Assembly (NCBI RefSeq): GCF_014203715.1
Contig: NZ_JACHJP010000009.1
Coordinates: 62,001-126,000 of the forward strand
Direction of reading: 5' to 3'
DNA length: 64,000 bases
From: Streptosporangium saharense
GTDB taxonomy: Bacteria; Actinomycetota; Actinomycetes; Streptosporangiales; Streptosporangiaceae
In this document: piece after piece, positions 1-8,879 of the stretch
How the letters are laid out: every line of letters begins with the position of its first letter
How positions within the stretch are numbered: the first letter of the stretch is position 1
Translations under genes and position numbers: made by a program
The notes under the pieces: generated by a model
What the model was told of the DNA's origin: nothing
The model's database searches: none
The model's input: the letters and a program-made list of their open reading frames with translations, nothing else

Positions 1-1
1 G

Positions 2-2746
2 GGCCGCGCGCTGGCCAGACGGTTGTTCCTGCGGCTGGTACGCGTCCCCGGGGACGCCTCGGGCGACCTTCCCGGCACCCGCCGCCCGCTGCCCTGGAGT
101 GACCTGCGGGAACACGAGCACGCGGCGCAGCTGGAGCGGATCGTCGGCGCGTTCGTCGCCCTCAGACTGCTCACCGCGGGAGCGGAGGCCGTCGAGATCA
201 CCCACGAGGCGCTGCTGTGGTGCTGGCCCAGGCTGCGCGGCTGGATTGACGCGGACCGGGCCTGGCTGCTGACCGCGCAGCAGTTGGAGGAGGCGGCCGA
301 CCTATGGGAACGGGAGAAGCGCGACCCGGCCGTCCTCTACCGGGGGACACGCCTGTCCGCGGCGAGGGCCTGGCTGGAGAGCGCCGCGCACCACCCGGTC
401 AGCCCGCGCGTGCGCGACTTCGTCACCGTGAGCGGGCGGCGCGAACGCGGACGTGTCCGCAGGCTCCAGCAGCTCATCGCCCTGCTGAGCGTGCTCGTTC
501 TGGTCGCCGCGGGCACAACCGTCGCCGCGGTGCGCGCCTCGGGGACGGTCGGTCACCAGCGTGACGAGGCCCTGTCGGGCAAGGCCGCCAACGAGGCCGA
601 CGCGCTGCGCGCCACGAATCCCGCGCTGGCCGCCCAGCTCGCCCTGGCCGCCTACCGGCTCGCGCCGACCAGGGAGGCGCGCGGCAGCCTGCTCAGCTCC
701 TACACCGCTCCCTACGCCGCTCTCCTTCCCGGCCACACCACCGCCGTCTATGCCGTACGGCTGAGCCCCGACGGGCACACCCTGGCCAGCGCGAGTATGG
801 ACGGCACCGTCCGCCTGTGGGATCTGACCGACCCGCACCGGCCCGCCGCGCTGGCCGTACTCACCGGTCACACCAAGGGCGTCACCAGCGCCGTCTTCAG
901 CGCCGACGGGCACCTGCTGGCCACCGGGGGCGACGACAGGACCGTCCGCCTGTGGGACGTGACCGACCCGCGCCGTCCCCGCGCCCTCGCCACCCTGACC
1001 GGCCACACCGACGTCGTCAGGGCTCTGGCGCTCAGCTCCGACGGCCGCACCCTGGCCAGCGTGAGTTATGACCGTACGGCACGGCTGTGGGACATCACCG
1101 ACCCGAGCCATCCCACCTCGCTGGCCGTGCTGCGCGGTCCCCGCGACGGGCTGTCCTCGACGGCCTTCAGTCCGGACGGCCGCTTCCTCGTGGTCGCGGG
1201 CGCCGAGCCGGTCGTGCGCCTGTGGCGGGTCACGGACCCGCGCCATCCCGTGCGGCTGCCCGACCTGCGTGGCAACGGCGACCGGGTGCTGTGCGTGGCC
1301 TTCTCCCCGGACGGGCGTCTGCTGATGACCGGAGGGTTCGACAACACCGCCCATCTGTGGGACGCCACCGACCTCGAACACCCCAGGCGACTGGCCGCCC
1401 TTGAGGGGCACACCGGCGGGATCATCGGCGCCGTCTTCGGCGCGGACGGCCACACGCTCGTGACCAGCGGTTATGACCGTACGATCCGGCTGTGGGAGGT
1501 GGGTGATCCGAGCAGGGCCGGTGTCCCCGTCGTGCTGGAGGGCCACTCGGGCACCGTCTACTCGGTCGATCTCTCTGGGGACGGGTCCGTCCTGGTCAGC
1601 GGTGGTTTCGATGAGACGATCCGGGTGTGGGACCTGCGCAGGCCGGTTCTCGGCGGCCACGAGGGCGAGGTCAGCGCGGTGGCCTTCAGCCCGGACGGGC
1701 GCACCCTGGCCACCGGGACCTACCGGTCGGTCCGGCTGTGGGATGTCACCGCCCCCGACGGAGTACGGCCACTGGCCACCCTGACCGGTCACACCGACAA
1801 CGTCGGGACGCTCGCCTTCAGCCCGGACGGACGCACGCTGGCCACCGGAAGCCTGGACGGCACGGTCCGGCTGTGGGATGTCACCGCCCCAGCGGTTCCC
1901 CGTACCGATCCGGCTGCTCCCCGTGCGGCCCCGGACGACACCGCCTTTCCCCGCACCACCTCCGCCACCCCGGTCGCCTTTCGCGATACGGCCCCGATCG
2001 TGCCCCGGGTCGTGCTGACGCCGAAGGTGGGCAACGTCTTCGCCGTCGCCTTCGATCCCGGGGGTGGGAGGTTGGCGGCGACGGGGGAGAACGGTGCGGT
2101 CGTTCTGTGGGACACCGCCGACCTGGGCCGGGCGCCGGTCGCGCTGACCGGTCATGACTCCGGCGTCTACGCGCTGGCCTTCGCGCCGGGAGGCCAGGTC
2201 CTGGCGACCGGGGGTGCCGACCACACCGTGCGCCTTTGGGACCTCACCGGCGCGCGTCCCCCGGTCACGCTGGCCGCCCACACCAACACCGTCAACGGGG
2301 TGGCCTTCAGTCTGGACGGGCGGACGATGGCTACGGCGGGGGCCGACCGCACCGTTCGGCTGTGGAGTACGGCGGCGCCGGAGAAGGGGCCGACGGCGGT
2401 TCTCGGCGGTCACGGTGACGCGGTGAACGAGGTGGCCTTCGGCCCGGACGGGCGGATGTTGGCCACGGCGGGGGCCGACCGGGCGGTCCTGCTGTGGGAT
2501 TTGAAGGTTCCCGGAGGTCCGGCACTGGTCGCCACCCTGACCGGCCATCTCGGCGCCGTCTACTCCCTGGCCTTCGACTATCGCGGCCTGCTGGCCACGG
2601 GCGGGCAGGACGCGACGGCCCGGCTGTGGACCACGGAAACCGCCCTGGCCGCGCGGCGGCTGTGCGCCCTGTCCTCTCCGCCGATCACCCGGGCCGAGTG
2701 GGAGCAGCACCTGCCGGACATCCCCCCGCGCGACCTCTGCCCTTGA
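2..2746 (+). CDS. STAND NTPase-WD40 repeat protein (5' end outside the window)
   Basis: The reading frame is open from base 2, so the start lies upstream and only about 914 residues are visible. The first ~130 residues (ITHEALLWCWPRLRGW and following) look like the end of an nSTAND1-type ATPase/helical module. A basic stretch and a single hydrophobic segment follow at about residues 155-178. The rest is 14 WD40 repeats ending in variants of TVRLWD, enough for two seven-bladed propellers. Repeat 9 carries a Pro/Ala/Thr-rich insert of about 35 residues. Such proteins are thought to be membrane-anchored signalling switches whose propellers sense a ligand or partner. The missing N-terminus would carry the P-loop and any effector domain, so the output is unknown. 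Confidence 0.9.
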   Translation, partial: GRALARRLFLRLVRVPGDASGDLPGTRRPLPWSDLREHEHAAQLERIVGAFVALRLLTAGAEAVEITHEALLWCWPRLRGWIDADRAWLLTAQQLEEAADLWEREKRDPAVLYRGTRLSAARAWLESAAHHPVSPRVRDFVTVSGRRERGRVRRLQQLIALLSVLVLVAAGTTVAAVRASGTVGHQRDEALSGKAANEADALRATNPALAAQLALAAYRLAPTREARGSLLSSYTAPYAALLPGHTTAVYAVRLSPDGHTLASASMDGTVRLWDLTDPHRPAALAVLTGHTKGVTSAVFSADGHLLATGGDDRTVRLWDVTDPRRPRALATLTGHTDVVRALALSSDGRTLASVSYDRTARLWDITDPSHPTSLAVLRGPRDGLSSTAFSPDGRFLVVAGAEPVVRLWRVTDPRHPVRLPDLRGNGDRVLCVAFSPDGRLLMTGGFDNTAHLWDATDLEHPRRLAALEGHTGGIIGAVFGADGHTLVTSGYDRTIRLWEVGDPSRAGVPVVLEGHSGTVYSVDLSGDGSVLVSGGFDETIRVWDLRRPVLGGHEGEVSAVAFSPDGRTLATGTYRSVRLWDVTAPDGVRPLATLTGHTDNVGTLAFSPDGRTLATGSLDGTVRLWDVTAPAVPRTDPAAPRAAPDDTAFPRTTSATPVAFRDTAPIVPRVVLTPKVGNVFAVAFDPGGGRLAATGENGAVVLWDTADLGRAPVALTGHDSGVYALAFAPGGQVLATGGADHTVRLWDLTGARPPVTLAAHTNTVNGVAFSLDGRTMATAGADRTVRLWSTAAPEKGPTAVLGGHGDAVNEVAFGPDGRMLATAGADRAVLLWDLKVPGGPALVATLTGHLGAVYSLAFDYRGLLATGGQDATARLWTTETALAARRLCALSSPPITRAEWEQHLPDIPPRDLCP

Positions 2747-2820
2747 GAGCGGAAAACCCCGAGAGCAGGGACCCCTGAGAGCAGAAGCCCACGAGAGCAA
2801 CATGGTCCTGAGGGCAAGGG
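2741..2820. repeat. 16-bp tandem repeat overlapping the WD40 stop codon
   Basis: GAGAGC recurs at 2745, 2761, 2777 and 2793, exactly 16 bp apart, with C-rich sequence before each copy. A degenerate fifth copy (GAGGGC) is at 2810. The first unit contains the TGA of the WD40 gene. The array fills the space between two convergent genes. It has no hairpin and is too short and regular for CRISPR. Confidence 0.7.
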
Positions 2821-2856
2821 GTTGTCGCAGGCGAAAGGCCGCTGAGTGAGGAAGCG

Positions 2857-4839
2857 TCAGTTGGTGTGGGGGTTGGGGAGGTGGTCGCCTACGTGGCCGA
2901 TCCAGATCTTGCCGGTCAGGCCGCCGGAGTCGTCGTGGAAGTGGATCCTGGGTGCGGGGCAGCCCCCTTTGCGGATCTTGATGTGTGCCTCCATCATCAC
3001 CTTCCCCGAGGGATGCACCTCCACGGGGACGGGGAAGGTCCGTCTGGTGCTGTATCTGCCGTTGGTGTTGACGGTCTTCGACTCGCTCATCGCGACCATC
3101 CCTGCCGGGATGGTCAGGGTGGTCGAGCTCCGGCACCAGTCGAAGAAGCCACCGGAGAAGTCGCCCGCCGACCTGGCCTGCGCGAAGGCGTCGAGTGCCC
3201 GCAGGGCGTCCCAGGTCTTGGAGGCCCAGACCCTGGCGAGCGTGGGGTAGGTGAGGTCGAGTTTGGCGGCCTCGGTGTCGGTGTCGCCGATCTCCACGTG
3301 GGCCAGTTTCTCCCGCGCCATGTTCAGGGCGTCCATGAGGCTGGTCGGCTCGAAGACGGAGTCGTCGGGGGAGCGGCCGAAGGCGGGGTTGCCCGCCCTG
3401 GCGAGTTTGCCCTCAAGCCAGCGGACCCGTTCCTGGAGCTTGCGGGCGAGCGCGACGGCCTCGGCGTACTCCTGCTGGAGGATCTCGTGCTCGGTGTGCA
3501 GGCGGTCCATCTCCCCGGCCAGCCTGTCGCTCTCGTCCTCGGCCTCCGCCAGCAGCTGGTCACCGCTCTGCCGTACGACGACCAGGTCGCGCAGGCCCTC
3601 GACGTGCGCGCCGAGGGTGCGCATCTGACGCAGGATCTCCCCGTTTCCCGAGCCGTTGCCGGAGCCACCGGAGGCGCCTGAGGAGGCCGCGAGGCCGAGG
3701 GCGGCGTCGAGTTCGCCGCGCAGTTCCCCGATCACCACGGCGGCGACCAGGCGGGCCAGCTCGTCCACGTCCAGGGACAGGGAACGCCGGTCCAGGGCGG
3801 GTTCCGGCTCGGCCACGGGGACGGCGGCCGTGGCGGGTTCGGGTTCCACGGGAGGTTCGACGGCGGGGGAGGGTTCGGCGGGAGCCGTACGGGGGGCCAT
3901 CGCCATCATCCAGCGGCGCAGGCCGTCACCGGGGGAGCCCGCGGGCGCGGGACGCGGGGTCATGGCCTCGGTGAGGTCGGCGGGGGTGGCCTTGCCGACC
4001 AGGATCCTGGAGACGGCCCGGTAGGCCCGCTGCACGTCGTCGGGGAGCGCGCGCCGCGCCGTCTCGCCGATGATGCCGTCCGCGGCCAGGTCGAGCGCCT
4101 GCCTGCCCTGCTTGCGAACCATCACCCCGCCCATCGGCCGGTGCCGGTAGGGGTAGCTCTCCCCGGCCGGGTCGAACGGCGCCACGTAGGTGCGGATCCC
4201 CCCGCCGAACACCCCGAGGTCGGAGCCCATGGCCTCGTTGAAGCGCTGCTGGGCGCGCAGGTCGGCGAAGCGCGCGACCATCCCGGCCCCCGCGACCGCG
4301 CCCGCCAGGTAGTCGGCCCTGTTCCTGGCCGCCCTGGGGTCCTGCGGATCTACCGAGACGACGGCCACCGGGACGCGGCGCCTGCGCTCGGAGAGCACCG
4401 AGACCAGCCGGTGGACGGTGTCCTCGTCCACCTCCTCCGCGGTGTCGGGCAGGTGGGTGCCGCCGTCGGTGATCCTGGCGGTGCGCAGGTAGGCCTGGAC
4501 GAACCCCGGCGCGTGCCCCGTGCCGGTCGTGCCGTCCCCCTCGACCGTGACGACCACCCAGCCAGAGGGGCCGCCCGCCCGCTCGGCGTAGGCGACCCGG
4601 GTGCGCAGCAGGCCCTGTCCCCGGTCCTCCTCGACGAGGTAGCGCCCGCACTCGCCAGAACGCTCCACCCGGACCCTGACGCCGTCCCTCTCGAACTCCT
4701 GTGCCGCCTTGCCCGTCTCCGGGGCGGGCAGCCCCCTGGCGGCGAGCCACTCCCCGAAGGTGCGTCGCAACCGGGGGGATATCGGCGCGGTCTTGTCCCG
4801 GAGGACCGCTTGGTACAGGCGACTGACGTTCGACGACAT
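2857..4839 (-). CDS. Uncharacterised coiled-coil protein with a conserved-looking C-terminal block
   Basis: I do not recognise a named family. The ATG at 4839 is chosen because GGAAG lies 8 nt upstream and the in-frame extension beyond it is compositionally odd; the product is 660 aa. Residues 1-290 look globular. Residues ~295-355 are a Pro/Glu/Ala-rich linker and ~385-400 a Gly/Ser/Asn-rich linker. Residues ~425-485 are heptad-like with many Glu, Leu and Arg, a likely coiled coil. The last ~110 residues form a separate beta-rich domain with GGCPAPRIHFHDDSGG and IGHVGDHLPN, rich in His, Asp and Gly. No signal peptide or membrane segment is seen. It converges on the WD40 gene, so a functional link is possible but unproven. 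Confidence 0.8.
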   Translation of the reverse strand: MSSNVSRLYQAVLRDKTAPISPRLRRTFGEWLAARGLPAPETGKAAQEFERDGVRVRVERSGECGRYLVEEDRGQGLLRTRVAYAERAGGPSGWVVVTVEGDGTTGTGHAPGFVQAYLRTARITDGGTHLPDTAEEVDEDTVHRLVSVLSERRRRVPVAVVSVDPQDPRAARNRADYLAGAVAGAGMVARFADLRAQQRFNEAMGSDLGVFGGGIRTYVAPFDPAGESYPYRHRPMGGVMVRKQGRQALDLAADGIIGETARRALPDDVQRAYRAVSRILVGKATPADLTEAMTPRPAPAGSPGDGLRRWMMAMAPRTAPAEPSPAVEPPVEPEPATAAVPVAEPEPALDRRSLSLDVDELARLVAAVVIGELRGELDAALGLAASSGASGGSGNGSGNGEILRQMRTLGAHVEGLRDLVVVRQSGDQLLAEAEDESDRLAGEMDRLHTEHEILQQEYAEAVALARKLQERVRWLEGKLARAGNPAFGRSPDDSVFEPTSLMDALNMAREKLAHVEIGDTDTEAAKLDLTYPTLARVWASKTWDALRALDAFAQARSAGDFSGGFFDWCRSSTTLTIPAGMVAMSESKTVNTNGRYSTRRTFPVPVEVHPSGKVMMEAHIKIRKGGCPAPRIHFHDDSGGLTGKIWIGHVGDHLPNPHTN

Positions 4840-5098
4840 GGCAGCGACTTCCATACTCACGAGGGGCGCCACCCGCCGCGGGGGCGGGCGCCGCCGGAAC
4901 GGCCGGGCGGGCGTCCGCGGGCTCGCCGGGGCAGGCGTGCCCGCCGACGGTGTGTAGGGAGCGGGGAAGGTCATCAGATCACGAACGTGAGGGCGACGGC
5001 AGGCAATCGGGCGATTGCCCACCGTACGGGGATCTGTCCGCCGTCCGGCACCTCCGGGCCTTCCGGCCTGCCCGGATCGGGTTACGGACGGGCCGTAA

Positions 5099-5126
5099 TT
5101 GCAGTTATTTCCTATCTGTATAGTAT
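5099..5126 (+). promoter_or_regulatory. Possible promoter of the monooxygenase-transporter operon
   Basis: TTGCAG at 5099-5104 and TAGTAT at 5121-5126 are separated by 16 nt, in a short A/T-rich patch that stands out in this DNA. CTATctgtATAG at 5112-5123 is a small inverted repeat that could be an operator. The rest of the 4840-5158 gap holds nothing else I can support. Confidence 0.4.
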
Positions 5127-5158
5127 GTTTTGCGCCGAATCCCCGGAAAGGAACACCG

Positions 5159-6313
5159 ATGACCGTCCCGCCCGCCCAGCTCCTGTGGTACCTCACCGCC
5201 CCCGACGGGCCGTACCCCTGGGAGGAGCGCGGCCGATGGGCCACCGACTTCGACCACCTGCGCCACGTCGCGGAGACGATCGACCGGCTCGGCTACTACG
5301 GCGCGCTGCTGGGCACCGGCAGGGACGACGGGCTGACCGTCGCCGCGGCCATGGCCGGGGCCACCCGGAGGATGAGGTTCCTCACCGCCGTCTACCCCGG
5401 CCTGGCCTCACCCGCCAAACTCGCCCAGATCGCGCACACCATCGACCGCTTCTCCGGTGGGCGGCTGCTGTTCAACGTGGTCAACGGCAACGACGCCACC
5501 CTCGCCCAGTACGGCCTGCACCTCGGCCACGACGAGCGCTACGACTTCAGCGCCGAGTACTGGGACGCCTTCCAGCGCGTCTACCTCGGCGAGCCCGAGC
5601 CGTACGAGGGCAGCCACGTCCGCCTGGCGGGCAGGGGAGGGGCCGATGGGCCGCTGTCGCCGTGGGGCTCCGCCGTACGGCCGACACCGCTGTGGGGGGC
5701 GGGCACCTCGCCCGCGGGCGTCGCGCACTCGGCGGGCCTGCTCGACGTCTACCTCAGCTTCGCCGACACCCCGCGGCGGCTCGGCGAGAAGTTCCGCCGC
5801 GTCGGCGCGGAGGCGGCCAAGCTTGGCCGCACCCTGAGGTACGGCACGCGCCTGCAGATCATCGTGCGTGAGACCGAGGAGGAGGCCTGGGAGCACGCCG
5901 CCTCGCTGCTGCGCGCCACCTCGGTCGAGACCGCCCTCGAACTCGCCAAATGGAACCTGCCCGAGCCGATCGAGACCTACCGGAGCCAGGATCCGCTGGT
6001 CAACCGGCGTCTTGAGGCGTTGCGCTCCGGGCGTCTGCCCGACGTGCGCGACCTGGAGATCTATCCGAACGTCTGGACCGGGCCCAGCCTGTTCGGCTTC
6101 GACGTGGTCTCGCCGAGTTCGGGCACCTACCTGGTCGGCAGCGCGGAGAACGTCGCGGCCCGCATCCGCGAGTACCAGGAGCACGGCGTCCAGTCCTTCA
6201 TCCTGTCCGGTTTCCCGCTGATCGCCGAGGCGCACCGGGTCGCTGACCTGCTCTTCCCCCTGCTCGACCTCGACCACGGCTTCGAGATCCCCTCGCTGCG
6301 CGCGGGCGCGTAA
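5159..6313 (+). CDS. SsuD-like FMNH2-dependent monooxygenase (LLM class)
   Basis: This 384-aa protein aligns by eye with alkanesulfonate monooxygenase SsuD along its whole length: RLGYYGALLGTGRDD near the N-terminus, TIDRFSGGRLLFNVVNG near residue 100, and a C-terminal SFILSGFPLIAEAHRV block with LLFPLLD. The family uses reduced flavin and O2 to oxidise small molecules, classically releasing sulfite from alkanesulfonates. The ATG at 5159 has GGAAAGGA 6 nt upstream. It heads a run with an Opp-type ABC importer, suggesting the substrate arrives through that importer. No flavin reductase lies beside it. The sulfonate substrate is an inference; other LLM oxygenases use different compounds. Confidence 0.85.
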   Translation: MTVPPAQLLWYLTAPDGPYPWEERGRWATDFDHLRHVAETIDRLGYYGALLGTGRDDGLTVAAAMAGATRRMRFLTAVYPGLASPAKLAQIAHTIDRFSGGRLLFNVVNGNDATLAQYGLHLGHDERYDFSAEYWDAFQRVYLGEPEPYEGSHVRLAGRGGADGPLSPWGSAVRPTPLWGAGTSPAGVAHSAGLLDVYLSFADTPRRLGEKFRRVGAEAAKLGRTLRYGTRLQIIVRETEEEAWEHAASLLRATSVETALELAKWNLPEPIETYRSQDPLVNRRLEALRSGRLPDVRDLEIYPNVWTGPSLFGFDVVSPSSGTYLVGSAENVAARIREYQEHGVQSFILSGFPLIAEAHRVADLLFPLLDLDHGFEIPSLRAGA

Positions 6314-6334
6314 CCCCCTCAGGAGAGACATCCC

Positions 6335-7900
6335 ATGAACAGCCAGATCACCCGGCGTGGCTTCCTCGGCGGAGCCGTACTGCTCGGCGGGGCAGCCCTC
6401 GTCGGCTGCGCCCCGGATGCCCAGCGGCAGCAGGCAGCATCACCTGGAACGCTCCAGGACGGCACTCCGCGGAGGGGTGGCAGGCTCAGGCTCGGGGTGG
6501 TGGACGGCGACAGGGCGGGCACGCTCGACGCGCACAAGCCGCTCACCATCGGCTCGATCATCAGGGGCTTCGCGGTCTACAGCAAGCTGTGGGAGTGGAA
6601 CGCCGAGATGAACTGGTCCCCGGCCCTGGCCGAGGAGACAGAGGCCAACGCCGACGCGACCACCTGGACCGTACGGCTCAGGCAGGGCCTTGAGTTCCAC
6701 AACGGCAAGACCATCACCGCCGACGACGTGATCTTCTCGGCCCGCAGGCTCACCGACCCCGCGCTCGGCTCCCCCTGGGCGGCGCTGCTGTTCACCCTCG
6801 ACCGCGAGCGGATCGACAAGGTGGACGAGCGGACCGTGCGCTTCCACTTCAAGGACGGCAAGGGCTTCGTGCCATTCCCCGACACCTTCACGAACTTCGG
6901 CGCCATCGTGCCCGTCGACTACGACCCGGCCAAGCCGGTCGGGGCCGGGCCGTACAAGCTGAAGGAGTTCACGCCGGGGCAGCGGTCGTTGTTCACCCGG
7001 TTCGAGAACTACTTCAAGGACGGCCAGCCGTACGCCGACGAGCTGGAGATCATCGACTTCCAGGACGAGGCGTCGCGGATCGCCGCGCTGCAGGCCGGGC
7101 AGATCTCCCTGGCCAACGGCATCGGCGCCGACCAGGTCAGATTGCTGCAGGGCGACCCCAGGGTCAGCGTTGTCGTCTCGCAGACCAGCAACTGGCAGTC
7201 CTTCGACCTCAACCTCAGCAAGGAGCCCTTCCGCGACGAGCGGGTGCGCGAGGCGTTCCGGCTGCTGACCGACAGGAAGGAACTGGTCGAACGCGCCCTG
7301 TCGGGGCACGGGCGCGTCGCCAACGACCTGTACTCGCCGCAGGACCCCACCTTCGACAGGAGCATCGCGCAGCGCCCCTACGACGTCGAGCGGGCGAAGG
7401 CGCTGCTGAAGGCGGCGGGACAGGAGAACCTCCAGGTCGAGCTGGTCTCCGGCGAGGGCGGGGACGCCGCCGCGCTGGTCTTCGCCGCCCAGGCCAAGAA
7501 GGCCGGGGTCACCGTCACGGTGAAGAAGGTCGACGCCGCCACCTTCAACGGCCCCCGGCGCCTCGACTGGACGATGAGCACCGGCGGCCTGCTGACCGAG
7601 TCGTTCCTGTCGAGTGCCCTGCACCTGGACGCCCCCGTCTCGGCCGCGAACAAGACCCACTTCTCCGACCCGCGCTTCACCGAACTGTTCGAGCAGGCCA
7701 TCACCCAGCCGGACGTCGCCAGGCGCGCCGAACTGGTCCACGAGATGCAGCGCATCCAGCACGCGAAGGGCGGGCTGGTCATCTGGGGCTTCAACGACGC
7801 CCTGGACGCGGTCTCCACCGGCGTCGGCGGCGTCGTCCCGGAGCACACCCAGTTCGCGACCTGGCGGTTCGAGAAGCTCTGGGTCAAGGAGACGACCTGA
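6335..7900 (+). CDS. ABC importer substrate-binding lipoprotein, SBP family 5
   Basis: This 521-aa extracytoplasmic solute-binding protein is of the peptide/nickel (Opp/Dpp) class. The N-terminus combines a twin-arginine motif (TRRGFL, residues 6-11) with a hydrophobic stretch and lipobox ending at Cys25 (LVGC), so it is probably a Tat-exported lipoprotein. The mature part has typical family 5 features, including WTVRLRQGLEFHNGKTITAD and a YDVERAKALL segment. An AGGAG-like site precedes ATG 6335. It lies 21 bp after the monooxygenase and one base before the first permease gene, so the genes are almost certainly co-transcribed. Ligand unknown. Confidence 0.9.
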   Translation: MNSQITRRGFLGGAVLLGGAALVGCAPDAQRQQAASPGTLQDGTPRRGGRLRLGVVDGDRAGTLDAHKPLTIGSIIRGFAVYSKLWEWNAEMNWSPALAEETEANADATTWTVRLRQGLEFHNGKTITADDVIFSARRLTDPALGSPWAALLFTLDRERIDKVDERTVRFHFKDGKGFVPFPDTFTNFGAIVPVDYDPAKPVGAGPYKLKEFTPGQRSLFTRFENYFKDGQPYADELEIIDFQDEASRIAALQAGQISLANGIGADQVRLLQGDPRVSVVVSQTSNWQSFDLNLSKEPFRDERVREAFRLLTDRKELVERALSGHGRVANDLYSPQDPTFDRSIAQRPYDVERAKALLKAAGQENLQVELVSGEGGDAAALVFAAQAKKAGVTVTVKKVDAATFNGPRRLDWTMSTGGLLTESFLSSALHLDAPVSAANKTHFSDPRFTELFEQAITQPDVARRAELVHEMQRIQHAKGGLVIWGFNDALDAVSTGVGGVVPEHTQFATWRFEKLWVKETT

Positions 7901-7901
7901 C

Positions 7902-8879
7902 ATGTCACGACCGGCAACGGGCGGCAGGGGGCGGTGGCTGCTGCGCCGGGTCGCCTACGGCGCCACGGCGGTCTGGGCGACCAGCGTCGTGGTGTTCGCC
8001 GCGACCCAGGCGCTGCCCTCCGACCCGGCCATGGCGATCCTCGGCGGGGACGCGACCCCGGAGAGCCTGGCCCGCCTGCGGCTCGACCTCGGGCTCGACA
8101 GGCCGCTGTGGCAGCGCTACCTCGACTGGCTGGGCGGCGTCCTCACCGGTGACCTGGGCCGATCCCTCGACTCGGGCACCGACGTGGCGACCCTGCTCGG
8201 CGGCAGGATCGCCAACTCCCTGGCGCTGCTGCTCCTGGCGCTGAGCGTCGCCGTCGCCCTCGCGCTCGCCCTCGGGCTGTTCGCCGCGCTGCGCAGGGGC
8301 GGTCTCGCCGACCGCGTCGTCACCTCCACGGCCGTCTCCCTGCAGGCCGTACCGGGCTTCGTCGTCGCCGTCGCGCTGATCGTCCTGCTGGCCACGACCG
8401 TCTGGCCCGTCCTGCCGGCCGCCTCGTTGCTGGAACCCGGCCTCTCGCCGTTCGCCCAGCTCCACTATCTCGTCCTGCCCGCCCTGACCCTGGTCGTCGC
8501 GGAGACGCCCTACCTGCTGCGCCAGGTCCGCTCCTCGGTGGTCGAGGCCCTGGAGTCCGACTACGCGACCGCCGCCAGGCTGCGGGGCGTCCCCGAGCGC
8601 CGGGTGATCTGGCGCCACGCGCTGCCCAACGGGCTGGTGCCCGCCGTACAGGCGACGGCGTTGACCACCGGGGTGCTGCTCGGCGGCTCGCTGGTGGTCG
8701 AGGTCGCCTTCAGCTACCCGGGTCTCGGCGGCGCGCTGAACGCCGCGGTCGGCGCCCGCGACATCCCGGTGATCCAGGCCGCGGCGCTGCTCATCGCGGG
8801 CGGGGTCGTCGTCGTCAACCTCCTCGCCGACCTGGTCACCGTACTGCTGACGCCCAGGCTCAGGACGGGGGAGTCGTGA
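7902..8879 (+). CDS. ABC importer permease, DppB type
   Basis: This 325-aa inner-membrane protein starts at ATG 7902 immediately after the binding-protein stop, with AAGGAG upstream. It has the DppB/OppB layout: an N-terminal helix, an extracellular loop with LGLDRPLWQRYLDWLGGVL, GDLGRSL, then five more helices. The EAA loop (DYATAARLRGVPERRVIWRH) would contact the ATPase. It pairs with the next gene, whose start overlaps its stop (GTGA). Confidence 0.92.
   Translation: MSRPATGGRGRWLLRRVAYGATAVWATSVVVFAATQALPSDPAMAILGGDATPESLARLRLDLGLDRPLWQRYLDWLGGVLTGDLGRSLDSGTDVATLLGGRIANSLALLLLALSVAVALALALGLFAALRRGGLADRVVTSTAVSLQAVPGFVVAVALIVLLATTVWPVLPAASLLEPGLSPFAQLHYLVLPALTLVVAETPYLLRQVRSSVVEALESDYATAARLRGVPERRVIWRHALPNGLVPAVQATALTTGVLLGGSLVVEVAFSYPGLGGALNAAVGARDIPVIQAAALLIAGGVVVVNLLADLVTVLLTPRLRTGES

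Noticed and set aside
302-3136. Long antisense ORF (944 codons) opposite the WD40 gene
   Set aside because: It mirrors WD40 codons on the opposite strand, is Arg/Gly/Pro/Gln rich, and shows no domain; a high-GC shadow frame.
4839-5244. N-terminal extension of the uncharacterised coiled-coil protein to 5244
   Set aside because: The extension overlaps the promoter and start of the monooxygenase gene and has unlikely composition; ATG 4839 has a ribosome-binding site.
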